From positions 806,001 through 870,000 of the forward strand of contig KQ964255.1 of the NCBI GenBank assembly GCA_001566295.1: DNA of 64,000 nt, given 5' to 3'. A model generated the notes under the pieces. The model saw nothing but the letters and a program-made list of their open reading frames with translations, was not told the DNA's origin and ran no database searches. Made by a program: the position numbers and the translations under genes. Source of the stretch: Microdochium bolleyi. Its lineage: Eukaryota > Ascomycota > Sordariomycetes > Xylariales > Microdochiaceae. This document shows positions 21,239 through 32,970 of this stretch, piece by piece (within the stretch, counting starts at the first letter, position 1; each line of letters opens with the position of its first letter).

Positions 21239-23265
21239 GCTGTCAGCCGGGAGTCGACCGCAGACGGGGGCCAATCAGTTGGCGCGAGTGTCGTCGACGA
21301 CGCAAGTGACGCTGCGAGACGGAGGAGGACCGTCGTCGAGTCGCCGTTGCGGCCGCCTGGGTCCGGGGGGTACTGTATCGGGGTGTCTACTCGCGGCCGG
21401 GACCAGCGCTTTAGTCGTGAGCCCAAACTCTCTTCAGCTTAGCTTGCGAGCTGTCCAGGGCGGCCCGCCTGACACAGACACGACGACGTGGCTCTGTCGG
21501 CAGAGAGCTCCGTTGTGCTTGCAAGTGCGACGGTGCAGGAGATGGCAGTCGGGTCGTGGCGTGGCTCAGCCTGTGTGTTGCCAGAGGGAGGATGACGGTG
21601 CCGCCACACACGATGCCGTCCCATCAAGGGGAGAATAGGAGACACAGCCCTCGGGACGCTCGTGCAGCCCGTCTTCACAGCCGCAGCCTCGGCAGGCACC
21701 TGCGCCCGCGCCCATCGTGCCTTCCTGTCCCTCACTCCGCGCAACACTCGTCCCCGTCGCTCTTGCCAATGGTCCTGCATTGCCCCCAGCAGCAACACGG
21801 AATCCAAGTGGCGTGATCGAGCGCCCAATGGCCGGCTTCCACCCCGCAGGGTCCGCCGGCAGGTCAGAGCGTGAACTCTATTGTGCTGAGTCAACAGGCC
21901 CCCAAGCACAGGGCCAGGACAGCAACCATGTTGGCTTGGGGCCTTCTTTGGGGCGGCTTGGCTGGGGAAGGGCCACGGGCCATGCGGTACTCTGTACTAC
22001 CACGGAGAATTGCTCGGCGATCACGAACCCCTGGGCACTTGTCCATACAGGTAGGGAAGCACGGCAGCAAAGGGCATCATGATTTAAATCCCAATCCATC
22101 CAGCACCAAGGCAACATAGCGGCTGAGCCAGCTATCAACCATCAGAAAGGGCATGAGAGATCGGAACGCTTGGTTGAAGCGTGACTAACATCACATGATA
22201 AAGAGTTTAGGGCAGTGTTACGTCCGCTGTGACCTGGTGTTCCTGGCCGTGCGGCTCTCGCTAGACTACCCGCGTACCAGCCTGCGGATCATTTCCATTC
22301 GTCTCCTCTCATTGTCTGAACTAATAAAGCTGAGTCTGCCTGCCTTCCATCAAGCAAGTCCGCGAAGCCCTGCTGCACATACACCCCGAACGAATACGCG
22401 GACTAGGCTGGCGCAACACCAGCCTCAGCAACATAGTTGGCGACCAGTCATCATGGCGCGTGGGGGATTCTGGCGACCTCTTGCCCATTGAGCCTATCCA
22501 CGGCTATCTAGGGCAAGAAGTGCGCTTGATGTCTTTCCACATGGCCCACCACAACAATGGCGGGTGTTTGTCGTTATCACTAATTCTTGGCCCATGGGCG
22601 CATTGCAGAGGCGCAGCAGTCCTGATCACATAGTAGTGTCGTCCGGTGGCTCAGGCGAACCCCAAGTTCACAAGTTCACAACACTGAGAAGAGCTGCCCG
22701 ACGTGCGATTTGCAACTCTAGCGTACCCTACTCAAGCCGAACGCCTGACTACTATAGACGGGGCGGCCAGGGTTGGAGCAGAGTTCACGGCGGCGTTGAC
22801 AGATGCAACGAGAACGATTCTTTCGGGGCACCATTACTGTCAGGCAGGACTATACATAAATCACATGTTAGTTTAGGCCTTTCATTTTCGAGAACAAAAA
22901 GCGGCAACATGCATCAGACGGATCGTCGTCAGACTGATGCTGACAGGCGTCGTCAGGCGTAAGCGCAACTAGGCTGATGCGGGGGCTGTGACCCGTAAGC
23001 CGGCCCCTGCTCTCAGCCAATCGGAATTGCGAAGGAATCGGTGTTGCTCGGAGTTCAGCCTGGGGCCTGGATCCCTTCCCATCACCAGTTCTCGACATCA
23101 CGGGATGATAAGCACTTCCCATCTGCGAACAAGGCAGTTTACTCTCCAATTTGGACAGCCAGAGTGGTGCAGTGTCCTCTATCCGAGCCGCAAGTCCAAA
23201 ATTCGGTGTCACAAGCCAAGTGGTACGCCATACGCACAACCACTACCACCACCACCACCACCACG
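21239..23265. other. 2-kb divergent region between two Zn2Cys6 genes
   Basis: No gene is supported. Many overlapping open frames up to about 150 codons occur in the GC-rich part (21240-22000), but they overlap on several strands and show no family resemblance. The spacing suggests long control regions for one or both regulators. Confidence 0.5.
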
Positions 23266-25937
23266 ATGGACTCCTCGAGCTCGCCCACGCTGCTCCGGCC
23301 GCTCCGGCCGCAACCGTCCGGCGGCGCTCGTACCAGCGTCGGGCGGCGGAGAAACGGCAAGCTCCAGAGCTGCGAGCCCTGTCGCAAGTCCAAGCTGCGG
23401 TGCGACCATTCCGTACCTTGCTCACGATGCCTCCGCCGGCGCCTGGCCGACCAGTGTGTCTTCCACCCGAGCCCGCTAACTAAGGTGATTCCGTTCTTTT
23501 ACTCCGACCTATTTCGGTTTCCTGAGTGCCTTGAGACTGAGACCATGAACCCACCCAGAACAAGTCTGCCTCGGAGGAGAGGCATCTCGCGACTCCCTCG
23601 TCGTCGGCCACAGGCACGCCAACCAGGGACACTCCCTCGTCCGCCAGCGCCGCTCAAGACGTTGCCAGAGGCACACGCCACGAGAGAAGTGTGGCCGCTC
23701 CGCCAGGCTGCGGGCACCCGGTCCCTGCCGAGGTCATCTCACCCGCGACCACTGACGCGGACGAGCGGTCCATCCACAACGAGCACAACCCGGGCTACGT
23801 TGGTGTGACGTCGTACTCGACCATCTTCTCCGAAGGGTTCGCGGACCTGACCGCCGCGGAGCCACCCGTGGACGAGCACAAGTGCAAGCAGCAGCAGGCG
23901 ATTGCGGAGAAGAACATGCCGCAGAGCCGCGAGGTGCTGGCATTTCTGCAGAACCGGGCGCTGATCGACGACTTTGTGGACCACTTCCACCAGCTCGAGG
24001 AGGATGGGGGGCTTCTGGGACAGCCCATCCTTGACACGTGGCGGCGCGGGCTGTGGGCTATCCATGGCGACGTTCTGCAACGCCAGGACCCGGCCGAGAT
24101 CAAGAGGCTCGCGGAACTCCTCTGGGACAACTCGCACAAGCCGGGGTCCGTCACCAGGGACATGTCGACGCGGGCGTGGGCCGAAGCAGACACGGGCTAC
24201 GGGCTCCGGTGGGTGACGGTCGGGCTGGTTGTGGCCATGGTCGGCCTCTGCGCGCAGCAGATGCTCGAGACGCACATGCTGTTCCGCAAGCACGCCATCG
24301 AGCGCAAGACGCTGCTTGCCAACACGGGCGGCCTCATGCAGGCCTGCCTCGGCTTCTACCGGCAGTGCAAGATCATCGACCTGCGCCTCGCCTGGCTCGT
24401 CCTCGCCGTCAGCCTCATGCCCGACGCCAACAAGAGCGACTTCAGCTACGCCTCGTACCGCGAGTCGGGCGAGCTCAATGACATTGTCATCACCATGGGC
24501 CTGCACCAGCCCCCGCGCACAGAGGTGCCCCTGTTCCACGCCGAGCTGCGCAAGCGCACCTTCCTGTGTGCCTACGCACGCGAGATCGCGACGGCAACCT
24601 TCCTCGGCAGGCCCCCGAGGCTGTCCCATTGGTACTGCTGGGTCGAGCCGCCCCTCGACCTCAGCGACGAGGAGCTCTTCCTCGACCCGCCCGAGCTGGC
24701 CCGCGTCATCGCGAACCTCGACCCCAAGGGGTTCAACCCGAGTCACAAGTTCCGCCGATCGAGCTACCTGCGGGCGTGGATCCGGACGTCCATCGCGAGG
24801 GAGGACCTGCTCGACCTCGCGCTGGGCAAGTACACCCTCGAGGAGACCGTCGCCGCAGCGGCCCGGATCGGGCGCGACATCGAGGAGAACTGGGCGTCGT
24901 ACCCGGACTTCATCTCGCGGATCCGCACAGAGAAGGTGTCGACCCTGCTCGCGGGCGACGTCAAGAACGCCCTCACCCCCTTGCAGTCCCTGCTGCAGTA
25001 CAGCATCCGGCACGGCACAAAGTCGACAGAGCTGCTCCTCCAGCTCGTCCTGATCCGCAAGGCAAACTCGCAGCCCAGCAACAGTGGCAGCGGCCCGCAG
25101 ATCAAGCCCGACACCATGATCCGCATCGCGTCCGAGTTCCTGACGGGCTGCCTCGAGCTGTCGCAGAACAAGACGCTCGTGTACAACTTCCCGCAGGACA
25201 TCTCGGCCTTCATCGGGAACCAAGGGATGCGCGCGGCGGCCATCGTCGGCGTCGAGCTGCTCAAGCAGGAGCAGCGCCTGCAGCGGAAGCGGCAGCAGCA
25301 GCAGCACGGCGTCGTCCGCCCTGGGGACGACGAGGACGACGAGCCTCCGCTGCTGCCGCGCAGCCAGACCATTCAGAACCTGGCCGTCTTCGCGTCCGTG
25401 CTGGCCTCGGTCGACCCATCGGACGGCATGGCGGCCATATCCGCGCAGGGCAACAAGGTCATCGGGCGGATCCTGGATAAGCTGCTCACCCCCGAGTTCA
25501 ACAGCGGGCCGGCGCCGATGGCGGCGTGCAACCACAGGTCGACGAGTCAGGAGGCAGTGACAGGTGCTGAAGCCACGAACCATCCATCCGGCCACTTCCT
25601 TGAGCCGACTCAGAGTACGCGCGGCTCCAAGACACTGCAACATCAACAACAGCAGGCCGGGCCCGCTGGACACGGCCCAGCCGCATCGGCTGCCGCCCCG
25701 ACGCATGTCCACCCGGGCGTCCTCACCTCGTCCTCGTCCGCGATGGACGTCATCGCCGACGTGGCTTCCAACCTGCCGAGCGCCGCACTGGCCGACGGGG
25801 CCGACGCCGTGATGCCGGACGTGGACCTATGGAACTTTGTCTACAGCGCCAACGAGGAAGGTCCGGCGCCGTTCCTGGGCTACGATCACGACTTCATGGC
25901 GTGGCTGGAGAACATGGACTTTGATGGGCGGATATGA
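23266..25937 (+). CDS. Zn2Cys6 transcription factor with fungal-specific regulatory domain
   Basis: Exons 23266-23484 and 23559-25937 give 865 aa. The zinc cluster near the N-terminus has cysteines 36, 39, 46, 52, 55 and 64, with an unusual last spacing of eight residues. The fungal-specific factor domain covers about residues 150-550 (GLHQPPRTEVPLFHAELRKR, then ATFLGRPPRLS). A glutamine/arginine run (RKRQQQQH) and a Ser/Ala-rich tail follow. The C-terminus is acidic and aromatic (WNFVYSANEEG..., FMAWLENMDFDG), like an activation domain. The intron 23485-23558 is phase 0 and joins SPLTK to NKSASEE. The start is the ATG after a CAC-rich leader; no ATG is found earlier in frame close by. Its target genes are unknown. 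Confidence 0.88.
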
Positions 25938-26646
25938 ATCATGACCTCGGGCAACGGCCGAGAGACAATACAGGAGCATAGTCATTGTTTTCGAAGGATA
26001 CGGGGAGCCGCGCTGGACCATGACGAGGTTATGAGTCAGGAGGATTTTCATAGCATGGCGTTGAGGAGTTTCAGTTTCTGTTTGCATCCGTGGAGGCCAA
26101 TCAATTCTGTTGTGCACCACATGTCTCGATGTCTGAATGGTCTGAAGCTCTCGACCTCTGTGTGCCCTTCAGCTTATACACATGCAATTTTTCTCTCACT
26201 GTCAGCCGCGCACTGGTCCTCTGCAGTTCCGGCAACGCTTGGAACGCACGCGCGTCTGGCACGAGCTAAGACAATGGGTACGGGAAGTGGTGCAGGTTCT
26301 AGTGAGGTCCCACCCATGTCGGAGCAGCCTGGTTGGCGCAATATGTGTAGTCTACTGGATGATCGCCGCGAACCGACCATGATCGCGTTCGCCGAGATAG
26401 GTGCTGGTCTCGGAGCTATTGAGGAAGGATGACTCATGGTAACGTAATGTAGATGGTGAGCACCCACGGACTTGAGCCCGCACCATGGAAGTGAGATCCG
26501 ATGCGCGCAAAGTTGTGAGATGGAACTCATAAGCTACCAGGTATCAGAGGTATCAGAGGTATCAGAGGTATCAGAGGTATCAGAGGTATCAGAGGTATCA
26601 GAGGTATCAGAGGTATCAGAGGTATCAGAGGTAATACATGAGAGTG
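25938..26646. other. 3' region between two convergent regulator genes
   Basis: 709 bp with no supported gene. It contains a 90-bp minisatellite just beyond the stop codon of the minus-strand regulator, listed separately. Confidence 0.6.
26541..26633. repeat. Minisatellite: ten perfect copies of the 9-mer GTATCAGAG
   Basis: Ten identical 9-bp units run from 26541 to 26630, followed by a partial GTA. They end 14 bp from the stop codon (26647-26649) of the tandem-zinc-cluster regulator. They would therefore be transcribed in its 3' untranslated region, as CUCUGAUAC on the sense strand. Perfect identity suggests recent expansion. Confidence 0.97.
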
Positions 26647-29412
26647 TCAGTACTCTTCATTCGCCCCTACTGCAAGTCCGTAATAGGCCCTCAGGTCCTC
26701 GTTCCCCGAGAACCCCATCCAGGGGTTGAACACGAAGCCCGGGTCAAAGCCCGGCACCGCCGGCGGGATAACTGACGTATCCATGGCGACAGGTAGCGTC
26801 GTGGCCCCAGGCGTGGCAGCAGCAGCAGCTGACGAAGGACCAGCATCTAGAGGGACGGAGGCGGCGGCGGGGTGCTCCATCATGCTGCCGACGCCGAGGG
26901 GGAGGAAACCTGTGCTCCCAGTGGGGAGGCCCAGAACAGCAGGGGTGTCAGTCATGCCGGTGTCCACGACCGGGGCGAAATTGTTGGCATTATCCGAAAC
27001 GCTGCGTGGCGGAGCTGGAACCCTGCTTGGTTGGAAGGAAGGAGTCGACGGTTTCCGTTTGGCCGTGCTGGAATGCGTGGTGATGCCAACACCTGGAGGT
27101 AGGACGGGAGCCACCGGCCCATAAGGACCGACAATGTCGTCACTGTCGTCGACAAAGTCGGATTGCCGAAGCAGGCTCTGCACCGAGAGCTTCTGCCTCG
27201 CAGTGGCAATCTGCGAGAGCCTTGTCGACCGAGGCGAAGGCGGTTGCGACTCGGCGTTGGTCACCTCCTCTTGCTCTCGCTCCTGCAGAGCCTTGCGGAC
27301 TGTGTAGCTGTCAATGAGACGCTTGAACTCTATCCACTGATTGCGCATCATGTTAGCTGTGATGGCGACAACGCATGGTTTCTCAAAAGAAGCTCTGCTT
27401 GGGGAAAATGGGAAAGATCACGTACCAAAGGCCGTGTAGACGCAGAAAAGAAAAAGTGCCTGGTGATCAGATCGATGCAGAGGTTTGCCTTGCGGAGTGC
27501 CTCTTCCATCATGGCAGCAAGGCCGGTTCGGCGACAGTCAAACATGACGATGCGCGCAGCCTCAAAAGCGCACACCGCGATGTCACGCTCGAGCTGGCAC
27601 TGACCGTCGCCATGCTGTGAGAAGTCCGAGAGGATCCGGATGATGGTCTGCGCGTGGTCCACACACTTTCGTTGGAGCGCAGCACGGTCCTGCGGATGTA
27701 AGCCCTCTAGCACCGCGATAGGGGCTGCTTCGCTGTAGCTGTCAATGAAGCTGCGATACAGGTCACAGTGGCACTGATGCCAGGAAATGTGCAGCATCAG
27801 ATACTCGGCCTGCCATTTTGTGGAGGTGAGGGTTGCCAGCGAGTACGTGCCAAGTTCTCCCATGCCAGCGTGTATCAGCGTCAAGTTTTGCTCCAGCGTT
27901 TGTATCGAGTTGCGAAGCGTCGTCGGGGATTCCTCCCCGAGTCCAACACGTCGTATAAACCTGGACGAAAACATCAGCGTTAAGAGCTTCACCGGGGGCA
28001 TAAAATGTAGAGAGGGCTGACCGCATGTTGGCCCTCCTCGCCGCTGTCACCCTGAGGTAGGAGGCATGCAAGCCTGTCGGTTCCCTCTCGTCTGACGAGT
28101 CAGGGTGAAGGAAGCCTGTCAGCTTGTGGCCCCCAGCCTCGAACAGCTCTTCGGAGCAAGGCAACTGCAGGTGAATCGTCTCTTCTGGGCACAGCTCGAA
28201 CTCGCGCAGACCGACACAAAAGTAGTCGTCCAGTAGATACAGGGACCAGTACAGCCGCCGCCGGGCTTCCTGAGCTACATACGACAGGTCCCGCCTCTCG
28301 TAGTTCAGGCGAAGTGCGACTGCTGTCCGTGCTGCAAGCCCCGCCAGCATGAATGCCTTGGGAAAGCCGCCACTCTCGATACGATAGCGAACTATGAGGA
28401 AGAGAGACTGCAGATGAAATATCGAGGGCTGGCCGATGTGTTGTAATATCGAGTTCTCTGCCTGCAGGATCCAGAGGTCATGGCTTAGCGAGGAACGCTG
28501 GAGGTGTAGAGCAGTGATAGCACATATGGCGAGCTTGAGCTGTTCGTTGATTGTCCCATCCCTGCATCTCTGTACGACAGTTGGCTTGTGGAGGAAGGCG
28601 AAAGCGGGCAAGGGGTAGAGATGGTGGAAGTACTCCTCTACGAGTGAAATTGTGAGATCTCGACTCGGAGTTGAGCCACCCAGTCCTCGTGAGCTCGCTG
28701 CGGTGTCGCTCGGCCCGGCTGTTGGTGATTGACTTTCGCTTGTGGCTTGTCGTTCACCAATATCCTTGCTTCCTGAGGGCGAGGGGCCTTTCCTGGTTTT
28801 GGGATAAACGCAAGCACGACCTTTTCGCAGACAATTCGTGCAACTGGGCAGCTCTCCAAGGCATCTGGTCTTCTTATCGTGGCAGCTGTGACGAGTTAGC
28901 CCAGGTTGACGGATATGCGGAATGGTACCACGGCTTTCCCCGGCAATCGGGCAGAGTAACACCATCATCCAGATTGCCCAGCAATGGGTGCTACGAGCGT
29001 GACCGCAATAGGCAACAGATTTTGCACTCACGGGATACAAGCCTGCATGCGGCGCCGAGCCTCGGGGACCTTCAGCATATAATCGCTTCGTGCAACCGCC
29101 GCGTTCTGCTGAAATGAACATTCGAAGCGAAGCCGCTGGCAGTTGCCGCAAATGTTCTGTTGGCCATCACATCGTACCTGATCGACAGTTGTTTCCTCGT
29201 ATCAGCAATGGTCTCATGTTCTAGCACGAACAAGATTGTGATCTGACGGCGTAATGTACCTTGCGAATCCGACATTGCGAACAGGTCGGGCGTTTCGTGA
29301 GTAGTATCGCACTGGTAGTCGAGATGATTGGGCCTGCGACTTTGTGTTGGTCGCTCGGTGGTGCTGGGCTCGCAGACTGGACCGGTCGCAAGGGTCTGAC
29401 GGGATCGGTCAT
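26647..29412 (-). CDS. Transcription factor with two tandem Zn2Cys6 clusters
   Basis: Exons (minus) are 29412-29260, 29177-29032, 28885-28022, 27960-27426 and 27336-26647, giving 795 aa. Cluster 1 spans cysteines 44, 47, 54, 61, 64 and 71 (C-x2-C-x6-C-x6-C-x2-C-x6-C). Cluster 2 spans cysteines 98, 101, 108, 115, 118 and 125 with identical spacing and is completed only by splicing exon 2 to exon 3 (ACIP + CHDKKTRC). Intron phases are 0, 2, 2 and 0. The acceptor of the last intron (27425-27337) is preceded by a GCTAAC branch site. The fungal-specific factor domain (LVEEYFHHLYPLPAFAFLHK, then ARRRLYWSLYLLDDYFCVGL) follows. The C-terminus ends with a Pro/Ala-rich tail and FNPWMGFSGNEDL. The first in-frame ATG is 29412. 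A sugar transporter is divergent upstream and is a candidate target. Confidence 0.88.
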
Positions 29413-30771
29413 TGGCAGTCTGACGGTTCGCCCGACTGCCAGGTTGGTGCAGCGGCGAAGCAAGAGAGGGACAGGAGCCGCAGCGGTAAGGGATACAAAG
29501 ACCAATGAGGCAGATCACAGATGGCCCGTCATGGGTCTGGAATGAGGGCAGCCGCCACCACGTCTCGGACGGCAGCCACTGATTCCCCAGGGGTCCGAGG
29601 AGGCGCTGGACTTCCCTATCGCTGCAACAGGACCCCTAGCGCGCCCGAGAACTTGGGATGACGGACAGTCCACCAGTATGACAGTTCGACGATCTTTCTG
29701 TCTGGTGAGTGCGTGCTTTGGATCCAGTATTGCATGACCTGGTGTACGGGAGTATGTAGTCGGGAGGGTTGCGTCGCTGCCGACCCAGGCTGGAGGGCAG
29801 CAAATCAAGCAGACACGCGGCCGAGGACCGGATCCAGCTCTGGTCCCAACCTTGGGGGAGACGCAGCCCAGCCCTTGGGGGGGGGGGGGGGGGGGCGGCG
29901 AGCAGGGGGTGCACACGGGCCGTTGAACAGAGGTTGCGTTTCAGTTTCTGCCGAGCAGGGCTGGACCGATCAGCTCATCGCTAGAGTTCAACCACCGAGT
30001 AGGGCTGGACAATTGAGTTTAGAGTTGAGTCGTGAGGGGCCATGACAACCCTCAGAACATGTGCGTGCTCAAGCTTTTCAGAAGCTGGACGTGTGAAGTT
30101 GATGTCCCCGACTCCCCGACCCAGCAGGTGGTCCACAAGATGAGATGAGGGTGTGATGATCCCTCGGTCGCGCACGCCTTGGCAAGGGTCGATGCTGCCA
30201 TCCACTGCCTGGCAGCCACAATGGTCATGAAATGAGGCTCGCCGTCTGTAGCCGGCTCGAATGACCCTGCATATTGCATTGGCACCAGTACCACCAGCCC
30301 TGTGCCTCCCGTCCTCCCTGCACCCCAAGCTCATGGGCCCGTCTCGACCAGCAACACGCGCCGTATCCCGACAGCCAAGTGCTTGCTTTACGGCTTGCCG
30401 TCCGTGTGTCGATGACCTGGACTGCTTCCTACTGGTTGCGGGCACGGAATCACGACGCCACCTTCCATAACCATGCAGGGTGACTGGACAAGGTAAGCTT
30501 TGCACCGCACGTCGCGCTGGGAGCTATCCAGCACCCTAGCCCTCCGGCCCGAGTCGGTCAGACTTCAGTACAGAATTGACACATAGATAACCTCGGTGAC
30601 GGCCTATCTTGATGTCGCGAGGATTTCCTTGGTGTCTCCTAGTACTCCGGTCGTGTCGCATGTGTACGCATTACTGACACACTTAGGTTGTCGTAAACAC
30701 CAGGACAATCCGCCCCGGACATTAGCCTGTCTTACCGGTCCAAGCCGCACGTCGAATCCAGGTCGGTCGCC
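29413..30771. other. Divergent promoter region with a poly-G tract
   Basis: 1359 bp between the tandem-cluster regulator (-) and the sugar transporter (+). No gene is supported. A run of 19 G residues at 29877-29895 is the outstanding feature. Confidence 0.5.
29877..29895 (+). repeat. Homopolymer of 19 G
   Basis: An uninterrupted G run in the divergent promoter region. Such tracts can exclude nucleosomes or form G-quadruplex-like structures, but they are also a known site of sequencing or assembly error, so the exact length is uncertain. Confidence 0.85.
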
Positions 30772-32970
30772 ATGGGGAAACGCCTGGGATATTTCCGGGT
30801 CTCGTACCTAGCAGCGCTCTGCTGTGTTGGGTCTTTTTTGGTACGTGCGCAGTATCTTGCGACGGATCAATGGCTTGATTGCCTTCTGTTTCGGGCTTGG
30901 CATTAGGTGGGGATCTCCCGGTTCACTCGGACTGACAAATGGTCATCGCAACAGTTCGCCTATGACACAGGTGTCGTCGGTGGTGTCTTGACGTTTGAAT
31001 CGTTCAGACGAGACTTCAGCATCAATGCATCCAACAGCGCGACCGTCTCCGGGCTGTCCGCGAGTCTGCTCCAAGCGGGAGGTATGATACTGCGTCGCGC
31101 CTCCAAGAACACCATGCACCATACAGTGCAGAGATGCTGACCAAGGGTTGGCATCGAAAACAGCATTCGTGGCCTGCTTTTTTGCTTGGCCTTTCACTGC
31201 CAGATTTGGTCGTCGATGGACTCTTGTCCTGGCCTCCTCCATTTTCAATGTCGGAGCCATCATTCAGGTCATAGACACCAAATCACTGCCTGCTTTCTAC
31301 GTTGCGAGATTCATCAGTGGTATTGGCGTTGGAATAGCCACCGGTAAGCGCTTCAGTGGACACGTCGTGTTAGGCTTGTCAGAACTGACAGGCTCGGATA
31401 GTCATTATCCCCATGTACTCCGCTGAGATGGCGCCCAAGGAGATCCGAGGCCAGCTTGGCAGCATGTTCCAGTTCTTCTTCACAATGGGAGTTGCTGTGA
31501 GCTACTGGGTCGATTACGGCGTGTCGATCAACATTCCATCGATCACAAAACAATGGCAAATCCCGATCGGCCTACAGCTCGTGCCGGGGGGTATTCTCGG
31601 TCTTGGCATGCTGCTGACAAAGGAGAGTACTCGATGGCTTGCGAAGAAGGGCCGGGCTGAAGAAGCCTTGGAGTCGTTGGTTTGGGTGAGAGGCGGAGAC
31701 TCTCCGGAGGTCCAGGCTGAGTGCGTCCCGTGGCCGGAAGGTCCAACTCTTGTTAACGCGTACACACTACTGACTGCGTGGCAGGTTTGCCGAGATCCTC
31801 GCGGGCATACAGACTGAAGAAGCTATCACTGAAGGACTGACCTGGAAAGAGGTGATCATGCCGGTCAACCGTTGGCGAATTTTCATCGCTATCACGCTGC
31901 AGATGGGTATGTCGTCGTCCCGCGAGCGCGCTTATTTTTGTGTTTGCATGATCCAGAACTGACAGCCCTTGGGGGTGTTTCAAGGTGTGCAATTGACCGG
32001 CAATACGTCGCTGGCCTACTTTGCGCCACAGGTCTTCAAGGCAGTCGGAGGTACGTTGGACGATTTAGACATCGCTGCACGTCTGTTGCTGACTCTTCTG
32101 GTGCGACAAGCTGGCGATGTGCTCCTGATCACGGGTTTCTTCGGAATCGTCAAGATCATCTCATGCGGCTTCTTCTTACTCTTTCTCGTCGAACGCATCG
32201 GTCGCCGTGGGGCGCTTATGGGCGGCGCATCTCTCATGGGCACGTACATGCTCATCATTGCAGTGCTCACAGCCACGCACCCGCCAGCGCCCAATCAAGG
32301 ATTCACTCCCACCGGAGTCGCTTCCGTGGCAATGATATACCTCGAAGCCAGTACGTTAGATGCGTGCAGTGAACAGGTCGGGGATGCAGTGCTAACAGTA
32401 TGGGAAGTGTCGTACAACTGCTCCTGGGGTCCTGTATCTTGGGTGAGTGTTGATCCCTGCCTTGTCCCAAACAGACTTACTAACACTGTCAAGCTGTACA
32501 TGAGCGAGATTTTCCCAACGCGCATCCGTGAGATCGGCGTGGCAGGTAAGCAGAAGTCCCAAGAATTGCCAATGCGGAGACCGCGTGAGCAATGTCCTGA
32601 CCGTGATGTGGACAGTCGGAACGGCCACGCAATGGCTCTTCAACTTTGTCTTCTCGCAAATCACGCCTCACGCGATCAACAACATTGGCTGGAAGACATT
32701 CCTCATGTTCTGCATCTTCAACTGGGCGCTCGTCGTGTACGTCTGGTTCGTGATCAAGGAGACCAAGGGGCGGTCTCTCGAGGAAATGGAAGGCTGTAAG
32801 TGGTTGCCCTTTTCTTTCGAATCTTTTCTCGGAGGAGTCTCATTTTCTGACACTCTACCTTGTGTCCAGTGTTTGGGGCGAAGACGACAATCGACCCTGA
32901 GGCCGTCCGCAAGGCTGCAGGCGACCAGGGCGAGGCTCGGAGGACTTCATCGACTGATGGTAAGCACTGA
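30772..32970 (+). CDS. MFS sugar transporter, 11 exons
   Basis: Exons are 30772-30840, 30955-31081, 31164-31343, 31402-31720, 31785-31906, 31985-32050, 32111-32350, 32408-32442, 32494-32545, 32616-32795 and 32870-32970, giving 496 aa with all phases consistent. Sugar-porter motifs are present: FAYDTGVVGGVLTF in helix 1, RFGRRWTLVL, RFISGIGVGI, PMYSAEMAPKEIRG, LVERIGRRG, LYMSEIFPTRIREIG and VIKETKGRSLEEMEG. The last has Lys where PETKG normally has Pro. Twelve membrane segments are expected. The substrate is unknown; hexose, pentose or quinate porters are all possible. The end is the least certain part: the frame reads STDGKH and stops at 32970, but a further intron from 32961 is conceivable. 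It is divergent from the tandem-zinc-cluster regulator, a possible controller. Confidence 0.85.

Noticed and set aside
21439..21909. Overlapping frames of about 150 codons in the divergent region between two regulators
   Set aside because: Several frames on both strands are open at once in GC-rich DNA. None has a recognisable motif or a consistent codon pattern.
23739..25712. 657-codon minus-strand open frame
   Set aside because: It lies opposite the Zn2Cys6 gene at 23266-25937. It is an antisense shadow of strong GC third-position bias; its product is repetitive Arg/Val/Glu/Leu sequence without a domain.
26472..26729. Frame encoding a Ser-Glu-Val repeat
   Set aside because: It is simply the translation of the 9-bp minisatellite and runs antisense into the end of the tandem-cluster regulator.
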